Positions 1 to 12,184 of a DNA stretch of 64,000 nucleotides are shown here, piece by piece (the stretch's first letter is position 1; each line of letters opens with the position of its first letter). Under the pieces are notes generated by a model. The model was not told where the DNA came from, searched no databases, and saw only the letters and a list, made by a program, of their open reading frames with translations. The DNA is from Haematobia irritans (taxonomy: Eukaryota > Arthropoda > Insecta > Diptera > Muscidae). Both the position numbers and the translations under genes were made by a program. Location of the stretch: the NCBI RefSeq assembly GCF_050003625.1, contig NC_134398.1, positions 114,118,145 to 114,182,144 of the forward strand. The letters run 5' to 3'.

Positions 1-765
1 ACTCATAAATTTATTTAGGCGTGAACAGTTTTTTACTAGCATTTAAAACTGATCGTGTTTTGTACTTAATTTCATTTTTACCTTTAAAGTCGGTATTAAG
101 TTGGCATTATCGCTCTAAAATGACCCTGTTTTGTTTTAATAATTCATTATAAAGAAAATAAACTTTTTCAATTGTTTTAGCTGCAAAACTCGAACTTAAT
201 GCCCGTTTTTATATTTGAAAGTGTTCGTCAACTCCTCTTGGAGTACTTATTAATAAAGAGGAACTAAACTTTGTGTTTATACATTTTACTGTTTAATTTT
301 TCACTATTTCCTCCTTTTTCTCATTTTACTGTCCCAACTCTAAAAAGAGTATAGTGTCTTTTCATTATTTTTATGAAGATCCCTTTGTAATTTTTGTATA
401 TCTTCCACCGTTTTTTTATTTCCTTTGCCTGAATATTTTGACTTACTCCTCGTACGTTCCGATTTCTTTTAATGAACAAAGAAAAAAAATTGTGCCCATA
501 ATGCCAAAATGATAAACAAAACACATGTCCACACATACATAAAATGCTGCTCTCCAGGCGAAAATACATGCCGTTTTTTTGTTTTTCAAATGTCTATTCT
601 CTTGGTTCCGAATGTCTATTCTCTTTACTCCGAATACTGATTCTAATATTCAAATTAAAAAATATTTAGATTTAAGCATATCAAATTTTTGGCCTTATCA
701 TAAAACAGTTTTCCGAAACAACATACAAGCTGTTTCACAGATATTGCTTCACAGATATTGCTTGA
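1..765 (+). mobile_element. Family A DNA transposon, partial copy A1
   Basis: The window opens inside this copy, so one end is missing. It is collinear with the interior of the copies at 4017-6814 and 16678-18115, with landmarks 'ttatttaggcgtgaacag', 'tttttggccttatcataaa' and 'ttccgaaacaacatacaa'. Similarity stops near 765, before the terminus seen in other copies. At about 340 it keeps an uninterrupted 'aaaaagagtatagtg', which is where copies A5 and A7 carry a nested family E element, so it serves as an empty-site reference. It has no coding capacity. Confidence 0.7.
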
Positions 766-1912
766 TATTGTATTACATCTGGAACGTCCTTACAAACGAG
801 GTCGTTTTATGTGAAATATTCGGCATCTACTGTTTTGGACCACTGTGTGATGGAATAATTGTATTTAGTTAGGAGTCATATAAGCCAAATTCATATAGAC
901 AAATTTATTCCCAAAATAAATTGAAGTCTTCCATTTCAACATTAATGCTTCCTGTCTAGCCAAATTTGGACAAGATTCCTTAACTAACAAACAATTTGAT
1001 TCATCGGAAGAGTTGATTGGACATATGCATCACTTTAAGCTCCCCCACATAGCTATGAAAGCGGACATTAGACTTTACCCACATAAGTTCATAAGTCGGA
1101 CACTTTCCCTTCTTTGCAGTAGTATTGGAAAATACGAAGAAGCTTGTAACGGAAGATGCTAAAACTTTTACTGCAGTCAAACAAGACGCAAGGCGGTAGC
1201 TAACTTTGACCAATTCAAGATATGCCAACACAATCAAAGTTCATTCGAAGGCTATGGTGTTATTTATGGCAAGAATTTGCTTTAATGACTGCGCACTAAA
1301 ATACTGCTTCCGTAATGCCACGACATGTTGTTCTACATCCAGACAGAAGTTCAAGTAGTCATCCACATCGTTGTTTTTTTTTTTGCCCAATGACCAATAC
1401 TGAATCTTGCAAGATATCTATCTGATGAGAAAAAGTGGTTAGTAATTTCGTCTCAGGGATTTTCAATAGAAATTGGTTTTCTGTGGACCTGTCCATGTAT
1501 AAGTTTGGTTGGTTTACTATAGTGATGTGGTAGTTGTGGTAGTACTGCAATAAATTGGCTAAATGTCCAAAGAAATCCTTTATCATGGAATCAATAAAAG
1601 TCAACAGTTAGTTCAGTCTATGAGAAATGTGTGTGCGTTTATGTGAGCATATGTAATATAAGAATGACATAGAGACTATATGAGAATGTGGTTGGTTAGT
1701 AGAAATGTTTATACTGTGGCTAACTTGAATATTAAAAGTGACCGACTTTTAACACGCTTCTGTATGTAATACACTCTCAAAATTTGTCCAAACAAAAAAT
1801 TTTTTGTACTATGCAAATATGTTGTGTTATGGCCACACTGGACAAATATAGTCAATTGCAGATTTTAAATGTTTGTTTGCTTGCAGCGAAATGTTTTAAC
1901 TAAAACAAATAT
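766..1912. other. No recognised gene or repeat
   Basis: This is AT-rich sequence with short open frames on both strands (for example 1001-1237 and 1359-1604, minus strand). I see no domain, splice pattern or codon bias in them. It could be host intergenic DNA or an old unrecognised element. Confidence 0.5.
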
Positions 1913-1990
1913 ATACAGCAGTAAGTTCGGCCGGGCCGAATCTTAGATACACACCACCATGAATCAAATAATATAATTTCCTTTGAAAAT
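1913..1990 (+). repeat. Head fragment of the 153-bp-period interspersed repeat
   Basis: The motif 'agttcggccgggccgaatc' matches the inverted-complementary end of the repeat at 37383-37420 (revcomp 'agttcggccaggccgaagc'). Only the terminal part is present before the family A short copy begins. Confidence 0.5.
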
Positions 1991-2039
1991 TTCAGTGGGT
2001 TTGACAACAGATATTATCCCAAGCAGAGCAGTTAAACCA

Positions 2040-2764
2040 CACGCAAAGAAAAAAACGTTTGGAAAACGTGTACCGAAAACGTTTTTCTTTTGTTAGAGTT
2101 TTTTGAATTGCTTCGAAAATTTTAAACTTTTATCGCCAAAAAAAATCGTTTGTTACAAAATTTTTATTTTTTCAATAAAAAAAATATTTTTGAAACAACA
2201 ACACAGTCCATTTCGTTTATATCAAACACTGTTCTTTTGTGACTTTAGGTCTTTACTAAGACACATTTTACAGTTCAAAATTTAATATAGTACAATGTAA
2301 TGTTCAACATTTTTTCGGAATCTTCCGAACATATCTGGAATATATGAAAAAAAAAACTTTGGTCGAAGCAGGTATCGAACCCACGACCCTTGGCATGCAA
2401 GACAGACGTAGCAACCACTGCTTCACGGTGCCAAACTAACTGTTTGTTTCTGTTAAAAAAACAAACTTTGTTTATTCGGCTCGTGGGCTCCGCAAGCTAT
2501 GCTATATAAATATAACTTATATGGATAATTATCTATTGATGACCATAACAGGTGCATAGCTCAGTGGTTAGTGTGTTGGCTTACAAAGTGCATGGTCAGC
2601 GGTTGGATTCTCCGTCCAGGCGAAAGGTAAAAAAAAAATTAAAAATTTATAAAATCGTATAATTCCTTCTACATTGTTGGTATTACAGGAAAAGGTGTTA
2701 AGAACTAAAAAACCTCGTGGATGTGAGAAAGATGTGAGGAAAAATGCAATAACAAGAAAACAAT

Positions 2765-2803
<39 letters not shown>

Positions 2804-2971
2804 AGTTTGTCTTTATGAAATTGTTTTTACATCCTGGAAAAGAATAAACGTTTATCACAAAAAGTACATACTTTTCTTCCAAATACACTTCCTTACAGCG
2901 AAAAGCAAATGAGAAAAGAACTTTGTTTGTCTAAAGTTTCGTTTGGGAGGAAAGAATTATTTGTTTGCGTG
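2040..2971 (+). mobile_element. Family A short-form DNA transposon, copy 1
   Basis: The element starts CACGCAAAGAAAA and ends TTTGCGTG, with CA on both flanks (2038-2039 and 2972-2973). It aligns end to end with the copy at 38632-39520. The core carries two tRNA-like modules (2361-2625). A T homopolymer of more than 30 bases lies at about 2766-2802. There is no transposase frame, so it is non-autonomous. By its CAC...GTG ends and 2-bp duplication it is closest to EnSpm/CACTA-like elements; that assignment is inference. Confidence 0.75.
2361..2625. promoter_or_regulatory. Head-to-head tRNA-like modules (family A short copy 1)
   Basis: Module 1 lies on the minus strand at 2361-2432, with an anticodon-loop-like 'CTTGCAT'/'TTGCAT' and a box-B-like 'GGGTTCGATACC'. 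Module 2 lies on the plus strand at about 2551-2625, with box A TAGCTCAGTGG, an anticodon-loop-like 'CTTACAA' and box B GGTTGGATTCT (mutated). They point away from each other across about 120 bp. Neither folds into a convincing full cloverleaf, so these are pol III promoter relics rather than tRNA genes. Confidence 0.6.
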
Positions 2972-3189
2972 CACGCTTCCCGAAGATACATTTAGAGATT
3001 TTACCTATAAAGACAATATCAGATTCTTTATTTATAAGAACCATTTTTGTCTGAGTTTTAGAGGAATCATAAACATTTCCTGTAAGTGTGTAAGAAAATG
3101 ATGAAATAAAGCCTTGATTTGAAATCTATAATCTGTAGATTTTTTACACCTAACATTATTTAAATGATTACAAGAAGTAAAATTACGAA

Positions 3190-4014
3190 ATGTCAATTCA
3201 GTTTCAAGCAATTTTGGTGATCAGTACGCCTCCTAAAAGTGAAATCGGCCTATATGGCGACCTTACCAAATGGACCGATAAAAACTTAATCCGATACCCG
3301 TTTTTGTGGGTCTATAATAGAGGTGTGTGCGTGACACGAATGAATCACGTGAGCCCTGTACAAAATATGAAGCAACTCTCGTGAATGTGCGTGAATGGGA
3401 CTAAAACAAATATGTCGTGCGTGAGTAATAAAATCGGTTCGTGAATGTGCGTGAATAAAATTTCTGCAAAATCACGCTCACAAAAAAATATCAAGATTTA
3501 ATTCTTACTCGTATGTTAACTTAAATTGATTAAGCTGTCGAACTATATTTTATTTATGATTTTTGTTACCCTTGCTCATTCCCGGTTGGAAAATGTCGTG
3601 AGTCTCGTAAATTTGTCGTGAGTCGTGCGCGAGCGTGAGTCTGTAAAAGTAGTTCGTGCGTGGCTACGACACTTATCGTGCTTGAGCGTGCGTGAATAAA
3701 TATTTGACTTCGTGAATGTGCGTGAGTGAAATTTCACTCATGCGCACACCTCTAGTCTATAATACCAGCATATTTACAATTTCATCAAATAGGATAAAAA
3801 CTACGATTTCTACAAGCTCAAGAAGTAAAATCCGAAGATCGGTCTATATGGGGGCTATATCAAAACATAGACCGATACTTTCAATTTTAAGCGCACATCT
3901 TTATGGTCCTAAAATGCTTCTAGATTTCCTATTTTAGGCAATTTGGATAAAACCTACGGTTTCTACAAGCCCAAGAATTAAAATAGGGTGATCGGTCCAT
4001 ATAGGGGTTATACC
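3190..4014 (+). repeat. 153-bp-period interspersed repeat, cluster 1
   Basis: Successive units carry 'gatcggtctatatggggg' (3837) and 'gatcggtccatatagggg' (3990), exactly 153 bp apart. An earlier unit near 3244 fits the register roughly once the hAT MITE inside it is subtracted. The cluster resumes at 6817 after family A copy A3. It does not code for protein. Confidence 0.65.
3318..3754. mobile_element. hAT-type MITE
   Basis: The ends are inverted: TAGAGGTGTG...CACACCTCTA. It is flanked by the 8-bp duplication GTCTATAA (3310-3317 and 3755-3762). The 8-bp target duplication and TAG-starting termini are diagnostic of the hAT superfamily. The 437-bp body is made of degenerate 'cgtgcgtgagt'-type motifs and has no transposase. 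It interrupts a 153-bp repeat unit. Confidence 0.88.
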
Positions 4015-4327
4015 AACACCCTCAAAAAAATCGCTTCTTTAACATATGTTCCAAACATATTTTGCAGGAAACACATATATAATTGGATACTGCCGAAACA
4101 TTAATATGTTTGTTTTATGTGAACATATTATATGTTTGGAAGCATTCTGAGCCCAAAAATATTATATGCTTGGAAGAATTTTTCGCAAACACGATTGTGC
4201 TCATTCCCTAACATACTCGTAATTTTCACTTCCACGAAATATTTTAGTTCTTGGCACCTTTTTCTGTAATACAAATAATGTTGAAGAAATTATTCACTTT
4301 TATAATTTTTTTTTTTTTAATTTTACC

Positions 4328-4591
4328 TTTCGCCTGCACGGAGAATCGAACCGAGGACCATACAGTTTGTAAGCCAACACACAATCCACTGGACTACGTA
4401 GCTGTTCTAGTCACCAGTAGATAATTATCGTTATAAGTTACATTTATATAGCATAGTTTGCAGCGCCCACGAGCCCATGCAAACATAACATTATTTAACA
4501 GAAACATACATTTGTTTCCCACGTGGAGCAGTGGTTAGCATGTCTGCCTTGCATGCAAAGGGTCGTGGGTTCAATCCCTGCTCCGACCGAA
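4328..4591. promoter_or_regulatory. Head-to-head tRNA-like modules (copy A3)
   Basis: Module 2 is on the minus strand at 4328-4412 (box A TAGTCCAGTGG, box B GGTTCGATTCT). Module 1 is on the plus strand at 4520-4591 (box-A-like TGGAGCAGTGG, anticodon-loop-like 'CTTGCAT', box-B-like GGTTCAATCCC). They diverge from a shared AT-rich spacer. The arrangement is the same as in the other family A copies. Confidence 0.6.
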
Positions 4592-4967
4592 CACTTTTTT
4601 TTGTTTTTTTAATTTACACATTTATATTTGTACTATATAAAATTTTTATAATGAAGCTTTGAAATGTGGGTTGTTAAAGATTTATAGTCAGTAACAGTGC
4701 TTGATATAAACTTGACTGATTTTTGGATAAAATATTTTTTTATTGCAAAAATAACAATTTTGAAACAAAAAATTGTTTTTGGTACAAAACTTTAAAACTA
4801 GGAAGGAATTCAAAAACAAAAAAAAGAACGTGGAATAGAGTATAAACATACATAAATAATTTTATAATATAAACATAAATTTATTTAGGCGTGAACAGTT
4901 TTTTACTAGCATTTAAACCATTGCTGTAAAATGCCTCTTATTTCTCTTTAATAATTCATTTTAAAGA

Positions 4968-5145
<178 letters not shown>

Positions 5146-5221
5146 GTTTTAGCTGCAAAAATCGAACTTAATGTCCGCTTTTATGTTTGAAGGTGTCCGT
5201 CAACTCCTCGTGGACTACTTA

Positions 5222-6066
5222 CACTAGGCAACAAATAACAAACTTTTCTCTGTGAATTGTTTCTAGCATATTTTTTCTTATTGATTATGACCTACTAAAC
5301 AAGAAAATGATTTTTAAAAAATTTTCTGTCGATTGGTTTTCGAGACACATTTTTTTTTTTTTAATTTTTGGAGGTACACTTCCAATTTTGAGCATATCTT
5401 TCGTTTTCTTTAACCTTTTTGATCTTAAAACTACTCAAATTAAAGAAAATTGAGCCGTCTACAACTCATTCTCAGAAAATTTTCAAATCGGGTAAGTAGT
5501 TTGGATGTTGGCGGCTTAAAAAGGTTAAAAAACGGCGTTTTTTTAGTAAAAATGTGGCAGAAAAAACCATATAAAGATTCATGTAAAATATAAAAAAATT
5601 GCTAACAGCAATTTTTTTACGTATAGCTGCAAAGAAAACGGCTTATTTTCTTTGTAAAAATTTCAGCTATACGTAAAAATCCAAAACTGCTGTTAGCAAT
5701 TTTTTTATATTTTATATGAATCTTTATATGGTTTTTTCTGCCACATTTTTACTAAAAAAACGCCGTTTTTTAACCTTTTTAAGCCGCCAACACCCAAACT
5801 ACTTACCCGATTTGAAAATTTTCTGAGAATGAGTTGTAGACGGCTCAATTTTCTTTAATTTGAGTAGTATTAAGATCAAAAAGGTTAAAGAAAACGAAAG
5901 ATATGCTCAAACTTGGAAGTGTACCTCCAAAAATTAAAAAAAAAAAATTGTATCTCGAAAACCAATTGACAGAAAATTTTTTAAAAATCATTTTCGTGTT
6001 TAGTAGGTCATAATCAATAAGAAAAAATATGCTAGAAACAATTCACAAAATGGCTGTTGGCTAGTG
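5222..6066. mobile_element. Foldback element with arms of about 400 bp
   Basis: The left arm begins CACTAGGCAAC and the right end reads GGCTAGTG. The two arms are long near-perfect inverted copies. They meet around 5640 at paired 'acgtatagctg'/'cagctatacgt' motifs with a short AT-rich loop between. The flanks read TTA on both sides (5219-5221 and 6067-6069). The family A copy at about 235-255 ('ctacttatt'-like) gives the unfilled site. CACTAG termini with a 3-bp duplication fit a CACTA-type foldback. There is no coding frame. Confidence 0.85.
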
Positions 6067-7127
6067 TTATTATTGTAGAGAAACTAAACTTTGTTTTTAT
6101 ACATTTTACTGTGTAATTTTTCACTATTTCCTCCTTATTTCATTTTACTGTCCCAACTCTAAAAAGAGCCCTTTCGTTATTTTTATGAAGACCCCTGATT
6201 TCTTTTAACGAACCAAAAAAAAAAATTGTGCCCATAATGCCAAAATGATAAACAAAACACATGTCCACACATACATATAATGCTGCTCTCAAGGCGAAAT
6301 CATATGCTGTTTGTTTTTCAAATGTCTGTTCTCATGGTTCCGAATGTCTATTCTCTTTATTCAAATTAAATAATATTTAGACTTAAGCATATCAAATTTT
6401 TGGCCTTATCATAAAACAGTTTTCCGAAACAAAATACAAGCGGTTTCACAGAAATTTTTCTCTTTTGATTCTTTCGCTGTGTTATGTTGATATCTTTCGT
6501 CAACTCTCCCGGTTTCCATCTCTATTTCTTTCTCTATACTCTCTCTATCGCTTTGAATAAAATATCACAACATATGTATGTTTAGCCGAAATTTGTAAAT
6601 TTATATGTGTTTGCATTCACACATATGATTTTTATGAAACATTCATGCCCCAAACATAATATATTCTAACATATTAAAATAGATGTCCCAAACATTTAGT
6701 GTTAGTTTAGGAACATTACATGTTTGCAATTAAATATATTGGTTTTTAAAATTTTTTCCCGAAACATATTTTATTTATATCGGAACATATGAAAAACATA
6801 TTTTTCTAACAGTGAAAACATGGACCCATACTCACAATTTTCGGCACACCTCCTTAGGGTCCTAAAATAACTCTAGATTTAAAGATTTAAAATTTAATTC
6901 ATATAATCATATTAATATCTTTATCAAAAGAAGTATATTTTTTATCCGAAATATTTAGAAATTTTAATAAATTCCTCGTACATTTGGTCGTTGATATCTC
7001 AACTTTTTTATTGATAAAATACTCGTACATTTCACCATTGATATCCCAACTTCTTTTTATCAAATATGAAATCTATACAGAAATTTAAATTAGCAATGCG
7101 AAAATTTATCATAATTTTCTTGATATA

Positions 7128-8062
7128 AAGGGTGATTCTTTTGAGGTTAGGATTTTCATGCATTAGTATTTGACAGATCACGTGGGATTTCAGACATGAT
7201 GTCAAAGAGAAAGATGCTCAGTATGCTTTGACATTTCATCATGAATAGACTTACTAACGAGCAACGCTTGCAAATCATTGAATTTTATTACCAAAATCAG
7301 TGGCAGAAAATCCGCTTTTTTATCGACAAATTTTGTTCAGCGATGAGGCTCATTTCTGGTTGAATGGCTACGTAAATAAGCAAAATTGCCGCATTTGGAG
7401 TGAAGAGCAACCAGAAGCCGTTCAAGAACTGCCCATGCATCCCGAAAAATGCACTGTTTGGTGTGGTTTGTACGCTGGTGGAATCATTGGACCGTATTTT
7501 TTCAAAGATGCTGTTGGACGCAACGTTACGGTGAATGGCGATCGCTATCGTTCGATGCTAACAAACTTTTTGTTGCCAAAAATGGAAGAACTGAACTTGG
7601 TTGACATGTGGTTTCAACAAGATGGCGCTACATGCCACACAGCTCGCGATTCTATGGCCATTTTGAGGGAAAACTTCGGAGAACAATTCATCTCAAGAAA
7701 TGGACCGGTAAGTTGGCCACCAAGATCATGCGATTTGACGCCTTTAGACTATTTTTTGTGGGGCTACGTCAAGTCTAAAGTCTACAGAAATAAGCCAGCA
7801 ACTATTCCAGCTTTGGAAGACAACATTTCCGAAGAAATTCGGGCTATTCCGGCCGAAATGCTCGAAAAAGTTGCCCAAAATTGGACTTTCCGAATGGACC
7901 ACCTAAGACGCAGCCGCGGTCAACATTTAAATGAAATTATCTTCAAAAAGTAAATGTCATGGACCAATCTAACGTTTCAAATAAAGAACCGATGAGATTT
8001 TGCAAATTTTATGCGTTTTTTTTTTTTTTAAAAAGTTATCAAGCTCTTAACAAATCACCCTT
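7128..8062 (+). mobile_element. DD41D (rosa-like) mariner, internally deleted
   Basis: Terminal inverted repeats begin AAGGGTGATT at both ends, with TA duplications at 7126-7127 and 8063-8064. At 935 bp it is shorter than the roughly 1.3 kb usual for mariners, because the part encoding the helix-turn-helix region is missing. The ends look intact, so a transposase supplied in trans could still recognise it; that is inference. Confidence 0.9.
7241..7953 (+). pseudogene. Mariner transposase, DD41D type, N-terminally deleted
   Basis: The remnant encodes the catalytic half of a DDD transposase, which in an intact element cuts and pastes at TA sites in the nucleus. The three acidic motifs are visible: FSDEAHF, QQDGAT and SCDLTPLDYFLWG. 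Counting from the second Asp to the Asp of LDYF gives 41 intervening residues, the signature of the rosa/DD41D group. An ATG at 7241 opens a typical N-terminal start (MNRLTNEQRLQIIEF), but about 20 codons later an internal deletion joins it to the catalytic part in another frame. The long frame from 7300 begins at GTG, not ATG, so it is not a usable eukaryotic start. The protein cannot be made whole. Confidence 0.88.
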
Positions 8063-8097
8063 TATATTGTTATCAAAATTTAACAAGTCGTAGTTTT

Positions 8098-8832
8098 TTC
8101 TGTGTATTCTCTCTCGCTCTATGAATAAGATATCGCAACGTATATATGTTTACTCAAAATTTTTAATTTAATATATGTTTACATTCACACATATTATGCT
8201 TGTGAAAAATTGATACCCAAACATAATATAACATATACCCAGCTATAAAATTGACGTTTGTTATTTTAATTACATACGAAGTTCTTTTAATTAGATTTTT
8301 TATAACTCGCTTCTTTCATAGTATTAATTGGAAATTTGACCTTTTTTGTTTCAAATAGTTTAAAAATAGAGTAAGAATTAATAAAATGGTACAAATGATT
8401 AAAATTTTGTCAAAAAATGCTAAATTCATTCTAGAAAAATTGCAAATTTTTGAAAATATTCGAGGTCAAATGTTTCAAACAAATGTTAGAATGCATAAAA
8501 AAGATAAAAAAAATTAGAAAAATTATGTATTTGGCAAAATATCACAAAATTGTTTAATTCACATCCAAAACACTGAATACGGATCACAACTTAAAAAGTG
8601 ATGCAAATTCCAATGACAAGCCCATGTTAAATTGATCGCTTCTGCTGCAATTTTGCACCACTTCCGGATCCAAAAAGAAAATGTTCACTACATTTTTGAC
8701 GATGCTTTTTTTGCTGGGTATTTTATATAATTTAGGAACACTATATATTTGCATTTAAAAATATTGAGTTTAAAAGATTCAGCCCGCAGTACATTTTTTA
8801 CATCGGAACGTATGAAAAACATTCTATCCGTG
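8098..8832 (+). mobile_element. Family A fragment A4 (terminal part)
   Basis: Matches the distal end of A3 ('tatatatgtttactc', 'catatgaaaaac'-type) and ends at TATCCGTG (8832). It is split by MITE F1. Only two bases (AA) separate it from the start of the next family A copy at 8835, so two copies abut head to tail. The left boundary near 8098 is approximate. Confidence 0.6.
8238..8718 (+). mobile_element. TA-flanked MITE, family F, copy F1
   Basis: Begins CCCAGC and ends GCTGGG between TA duplications (8236-8237 and 8719-8720). It aligns over its length with 58385-58864 and, in reverse, with 38526-39872. At 481 bp with no coding frame it is a Tc1/mariner-type MITE by target site. It is nested in family A fragment A4. 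Confidence 0.82.
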
Positions 8833-9247
8833 AACACCCTTAAAAAAATCGCTTCTGTAACATATACCCCCAAACACATTTTGTTTCAAGCATGTAAATT
8901 TTTGGGTATTGCCCAAACATTTATATATTTGATTTCTTCCAATATATAATATGTTTGAAAGCATATTTGTCTAAACAATATAATATGTTTGGGTAGTCCA
9001 AACATTTTGTATTTTTCCATCCAAAGTCAATAATGTTGTCTTCCAAAAAACTATATATTATTATGTGAACATATAATATGTTTGGAAATATTTTTAGGCC
9101 AAAAATATTATATGCTTAGAAGAATTTTCTCCCAAAGAAGATTGTGCTCAAAAATTTTTTTTCTGCCTACAATCACTTTTTTTCTTAGCACCTTTTTCTG
9201 TAATACAAACATTGTAGAATAAATTATTCAATTTTATAATTTTATAA

Positions 9248-9520
9248 ATTTTACCTTTTGCCGGACGGGGATTCGCACAGCGAACTACACAGTTTGTAAG
9301 CCAGCACACTATCTACTGGGCTACGTAGCTGTTATGGTCATCAATAGATAATTGTCGTTATAAGTTACATTTGTATAGCATAGCTTGCGGCGCCCACGAG
9401 CCGATGCAAACATAACATTGTTTAACAGAAACATACATTTGTTGGCGACGTGGATCAGTGGTTGGTACGTCCGCCTTGCATGCCAAGGGTCCTGGGTTCG
9501 ATCTCTGCTTCTACCGAACA
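9248..9520. promoter_or_regulatory. Head-to-head tRNA-like modules (copy A5)
   Basis: Module 2 is on the minus strand at 9248-9332 (box A TAGCCCAGTAG, box-B-like TGCGAATCCCC, degraded). Module 1 is on the plus strand at 9447-9520 (TGGATCAGTGG; GGGTTCGATCTC). The geometry matches A3, with more mutated boxes. Confidence 0.55.
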
Positions 9521-10421
9521 CCAATTTTTTTTGTTACATATATTCCTCATACGTTCGGAAGATCCCGAAAAGGTGTTCAACATTACATACTATTATGTTA
9601 TATTAAATTTTTACTACGAAACTGTGGTGTGTCTTATAAAAGACTTAAAGTCAGAAAAGAACAGTGCTTGATATAAACGAAATGGACTGTGTTCAAAACA
9701 AATATTATTTTTTTATTGCAAAAATAAAATCTTTGTAACAACAAAAGGTTTTTGTATCAAGTTTTAAATTTACGAAGAAATTCAAAAACTCTTACAAAAG
9801 AAGAACGTGAAGTCGAGTATATACATATATAAATATTTTTCCATCGAATCCTAAAGTTAACGATAGCAATTCAAAAGCACATTATATTTAAATTGTAAAC
9901 AATAATTTTACAACCAACACATAAATTTTTTTAGATGTGAACAATTGTTTGCTAGAATGTAACACCATTAATTTAGAAATGCAAATAAATATGAAATTTT
10001 ATTAACGAATAATTTTGCATGTTACTTAATTTCACTTTTAAGGCAGGTATAAAGTTGGCATTATCGCGTTAAAATTGTCATGTTTACCCTTTTACTTTTA
10101 TTTAATAATTTATTTGAAAGAAAATAAACTTGTTCAATTGTTGCTTTGGATCATTCCCCACCAAGTTATAGTACAATTTGCAGAAAAGAGTTATATATGT
10201 TATTCTGGTTTTATAGATTCGAGTTTTGCCGCCAAAATGAGAAATAATTTTTGCGGCAAAACTCGAACTGAATGCCCGCTTTTATTTTCGAACGTATCCG
10301 TAACTCCTCTTGGACTACTTATTAATAAAGAGGAACTGAACTTTGTTTTTATAGATCTTACTGTTTAATTGTTCACTGTTTCCCCTGTTTTCATTTTACT
10401 GTCGCAACTCTAAAAAGAGTA

Positions 10422-11004
10422 CACTGAAAAAAATATTGTCGTGAAGCCAGAGATTTCATGTCCTTAAAATAAGAATACAAATTTTGTTTAGCTTAGAAGA
10501 CGCATTTCTCTAATATAAAGTTTTTTCCTTGTTCAAAAGTCGATAAACTTATCAATGAAGTCGTGTTGTCCTTATAGTTAAGTGATTTGACTTAAAAATG
10601 GGTATCATAACATGAAAGAAAAAAATTTTGGACTAAGGTCAACTTGACTTTAATTATTCAGAAAAATTCTTTAAAATGAATGAAATTGTCTGAAATTTGT
10701 TGCATTTTTGCATCTTGACTACAAAGAAAAAATCGTTCGAAAATAAGACATGTTTTCCACACTTTATTTTAAAGACATTTTTTACTTGAAACATAGCGTA
10801 ATTTCTACTGCAAGTCTTGTATTAACGGACTTTGATAGCATATGAAAAAAAGCTGAAAAAGCGAAAAATTAAAATTTGCTTCGAAGAGTCTAGTACAAAA
10901 AAAAACCAAATTTAAAAGAGAATGGTGTCTTAAAAGTATCCTTACTTGAATACTCCGCTTCTTTGTTAAAGTAATCTTTGGAACCGGGCAAGCTTTTTTC
11001 AGTG
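10422..11004 (+). mobile_element. Family E MITE-like element, copy E2
   Basis: Starts CACTGAAAAAAATATTG and ends GCTTTTTTCAGTG between TA duplications (10420-10421 and 11005-11006). The 583-bp body is non-coding. A second copy (41553-42149) lies at the same site of another family A copy, so the pair was amplified together as a composite. Confidence 0.82.
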
Positions 11005-11450
11005 TATAGTGCCCTTTCGTTAGTTTTATGAAGATCCCTTTGTAATTTTTATATTTTCCACTGTTTTTTTTTTTTAATTTCCTTTGTCGGAACATTTTGA
11101 CTTACTCGTGCTACTTTCACATTTGGTTTGACGAAACAAAAAGAAAAATTGTGCCCATAATGCGAAAATGATAAACAAAACTCTTGCTCTTTTTTTATTG
11201 TCTTTTCTCTTGAGTATTCTCTCCGAATACTCATTTTAATATTCAAATTAAATAATATTTTCACTTAAGCATATCAAATTTTTGGCGAAGTCTTATATCA
11301 TAACATATATATGTTTACTCCAAATTTGTAAATTTATATTTGTTTATATTCACACATATTATTTTTCCAGATTTTGTACGTAATTTCCAGGTTAGATGTT
11401 AATAATAACAAGTAAGGAAAGTCTAAAGTCGGGCGGGGCCGACTATATTA

Positions 11451-12027
11451 TTACACCACTTTAAGCTTTGCCATGGAACTTCGTTATAATTCTACCTAAG
11501 TCTTTACCCCGTACCCTGGAAAATTGGCTGTCTCGAGAACTGTTCCAGTAAAATTCTCTCCTGTTCTGATCGCATCACTGTTCCTGCCTTCCAAGTTGTT
11601 CCTGCTAACCTATATCATCTGTTAGCAAATTGTTCCTGCCTCTACCGTTCTATTTGTCTCTTCAATTTACTGCTTCCTGATTTACTGTTTCCTGATTGTT
11701 GTCTCACCAATTCCTATAATCTGATGGATTCGAATGTTCCTGTCACCAGCTTACATTTTTGTTCCCGTTTGTGACAATCCCGTTATTATTCCAACGTACA
11801 CCAGTTTTTTTTCTTCTCAACTTCTTTTTTTCTGGTCGTAATTGTCACATTTTAAAGAAGTTGAGGCTATCTATTTTTGTTCATTTTATCCAGTTTTTTT
11901 TATCGTTACATAATTTTTTTCTGGTCCGCATTTCTTGTTTAACGTTAAAGTATATATAAACCTATTGTACTAATGAATTTATCTTCAAGCTGGCTTACCA
12001 TAGCTGAATGAATAAATAAATAAATAA
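11451..12027 (+). mobile_element. 5'-truncated non-LTR retrotransposon 3' end
   Basis: It ends in (AATA)n and is flanked by ATATTA (11445-11450 and 12028-12033), which looks like a short target duplication. The body is non-coding and resembles a 3' UTR. Removing it joins the two halves of the host repeat. The parent family cannot be named from this piece. Confidence 0.6.
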
Positions 12028-12184
12028 ATATTATACCCTGCACCACTTTGTAGATCTAAATTTTCGATACCATATCACATCCGTCAAATGTGTTGGGTGC
12101 TATATATAAAGGTTTGTCCCAAATACATACATTTAAATATCACTCGATTTGGACAGAATTTGATAGACTTTTACAAAATCTATA

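Larger units (their letters stand above)
8835..11365 (+). mobile_element. Family A DNA transposon, copy A5 (3' truncated)
   Basis: Starts CACCCTTAAAAAAATCGC after AA, and runs through subterminal AAACATAT-type motifs, the tRNA-like modules (9248-9520) and the 'ttttttagatgtgaacaa' interior. It fades at about 11365, before the usual second terminus. A complete family E element (10422-11004) is nested inside at a TA that is uninterrupted in copy A1. Confidence 0.75.

Noticed and set aside
1001..1604. Small minus-strand frames as host exons
   Set aside because: No splice-site pattern, codon bias or recognisable domain; indistinguishable from chance frames.
2361..2625. Functional tRNA genes at the module pairs
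   Set aside because: Boxes A and B are recognisable, but stems pair poorly, copies differ at structural positions, and all lie inside transposons.
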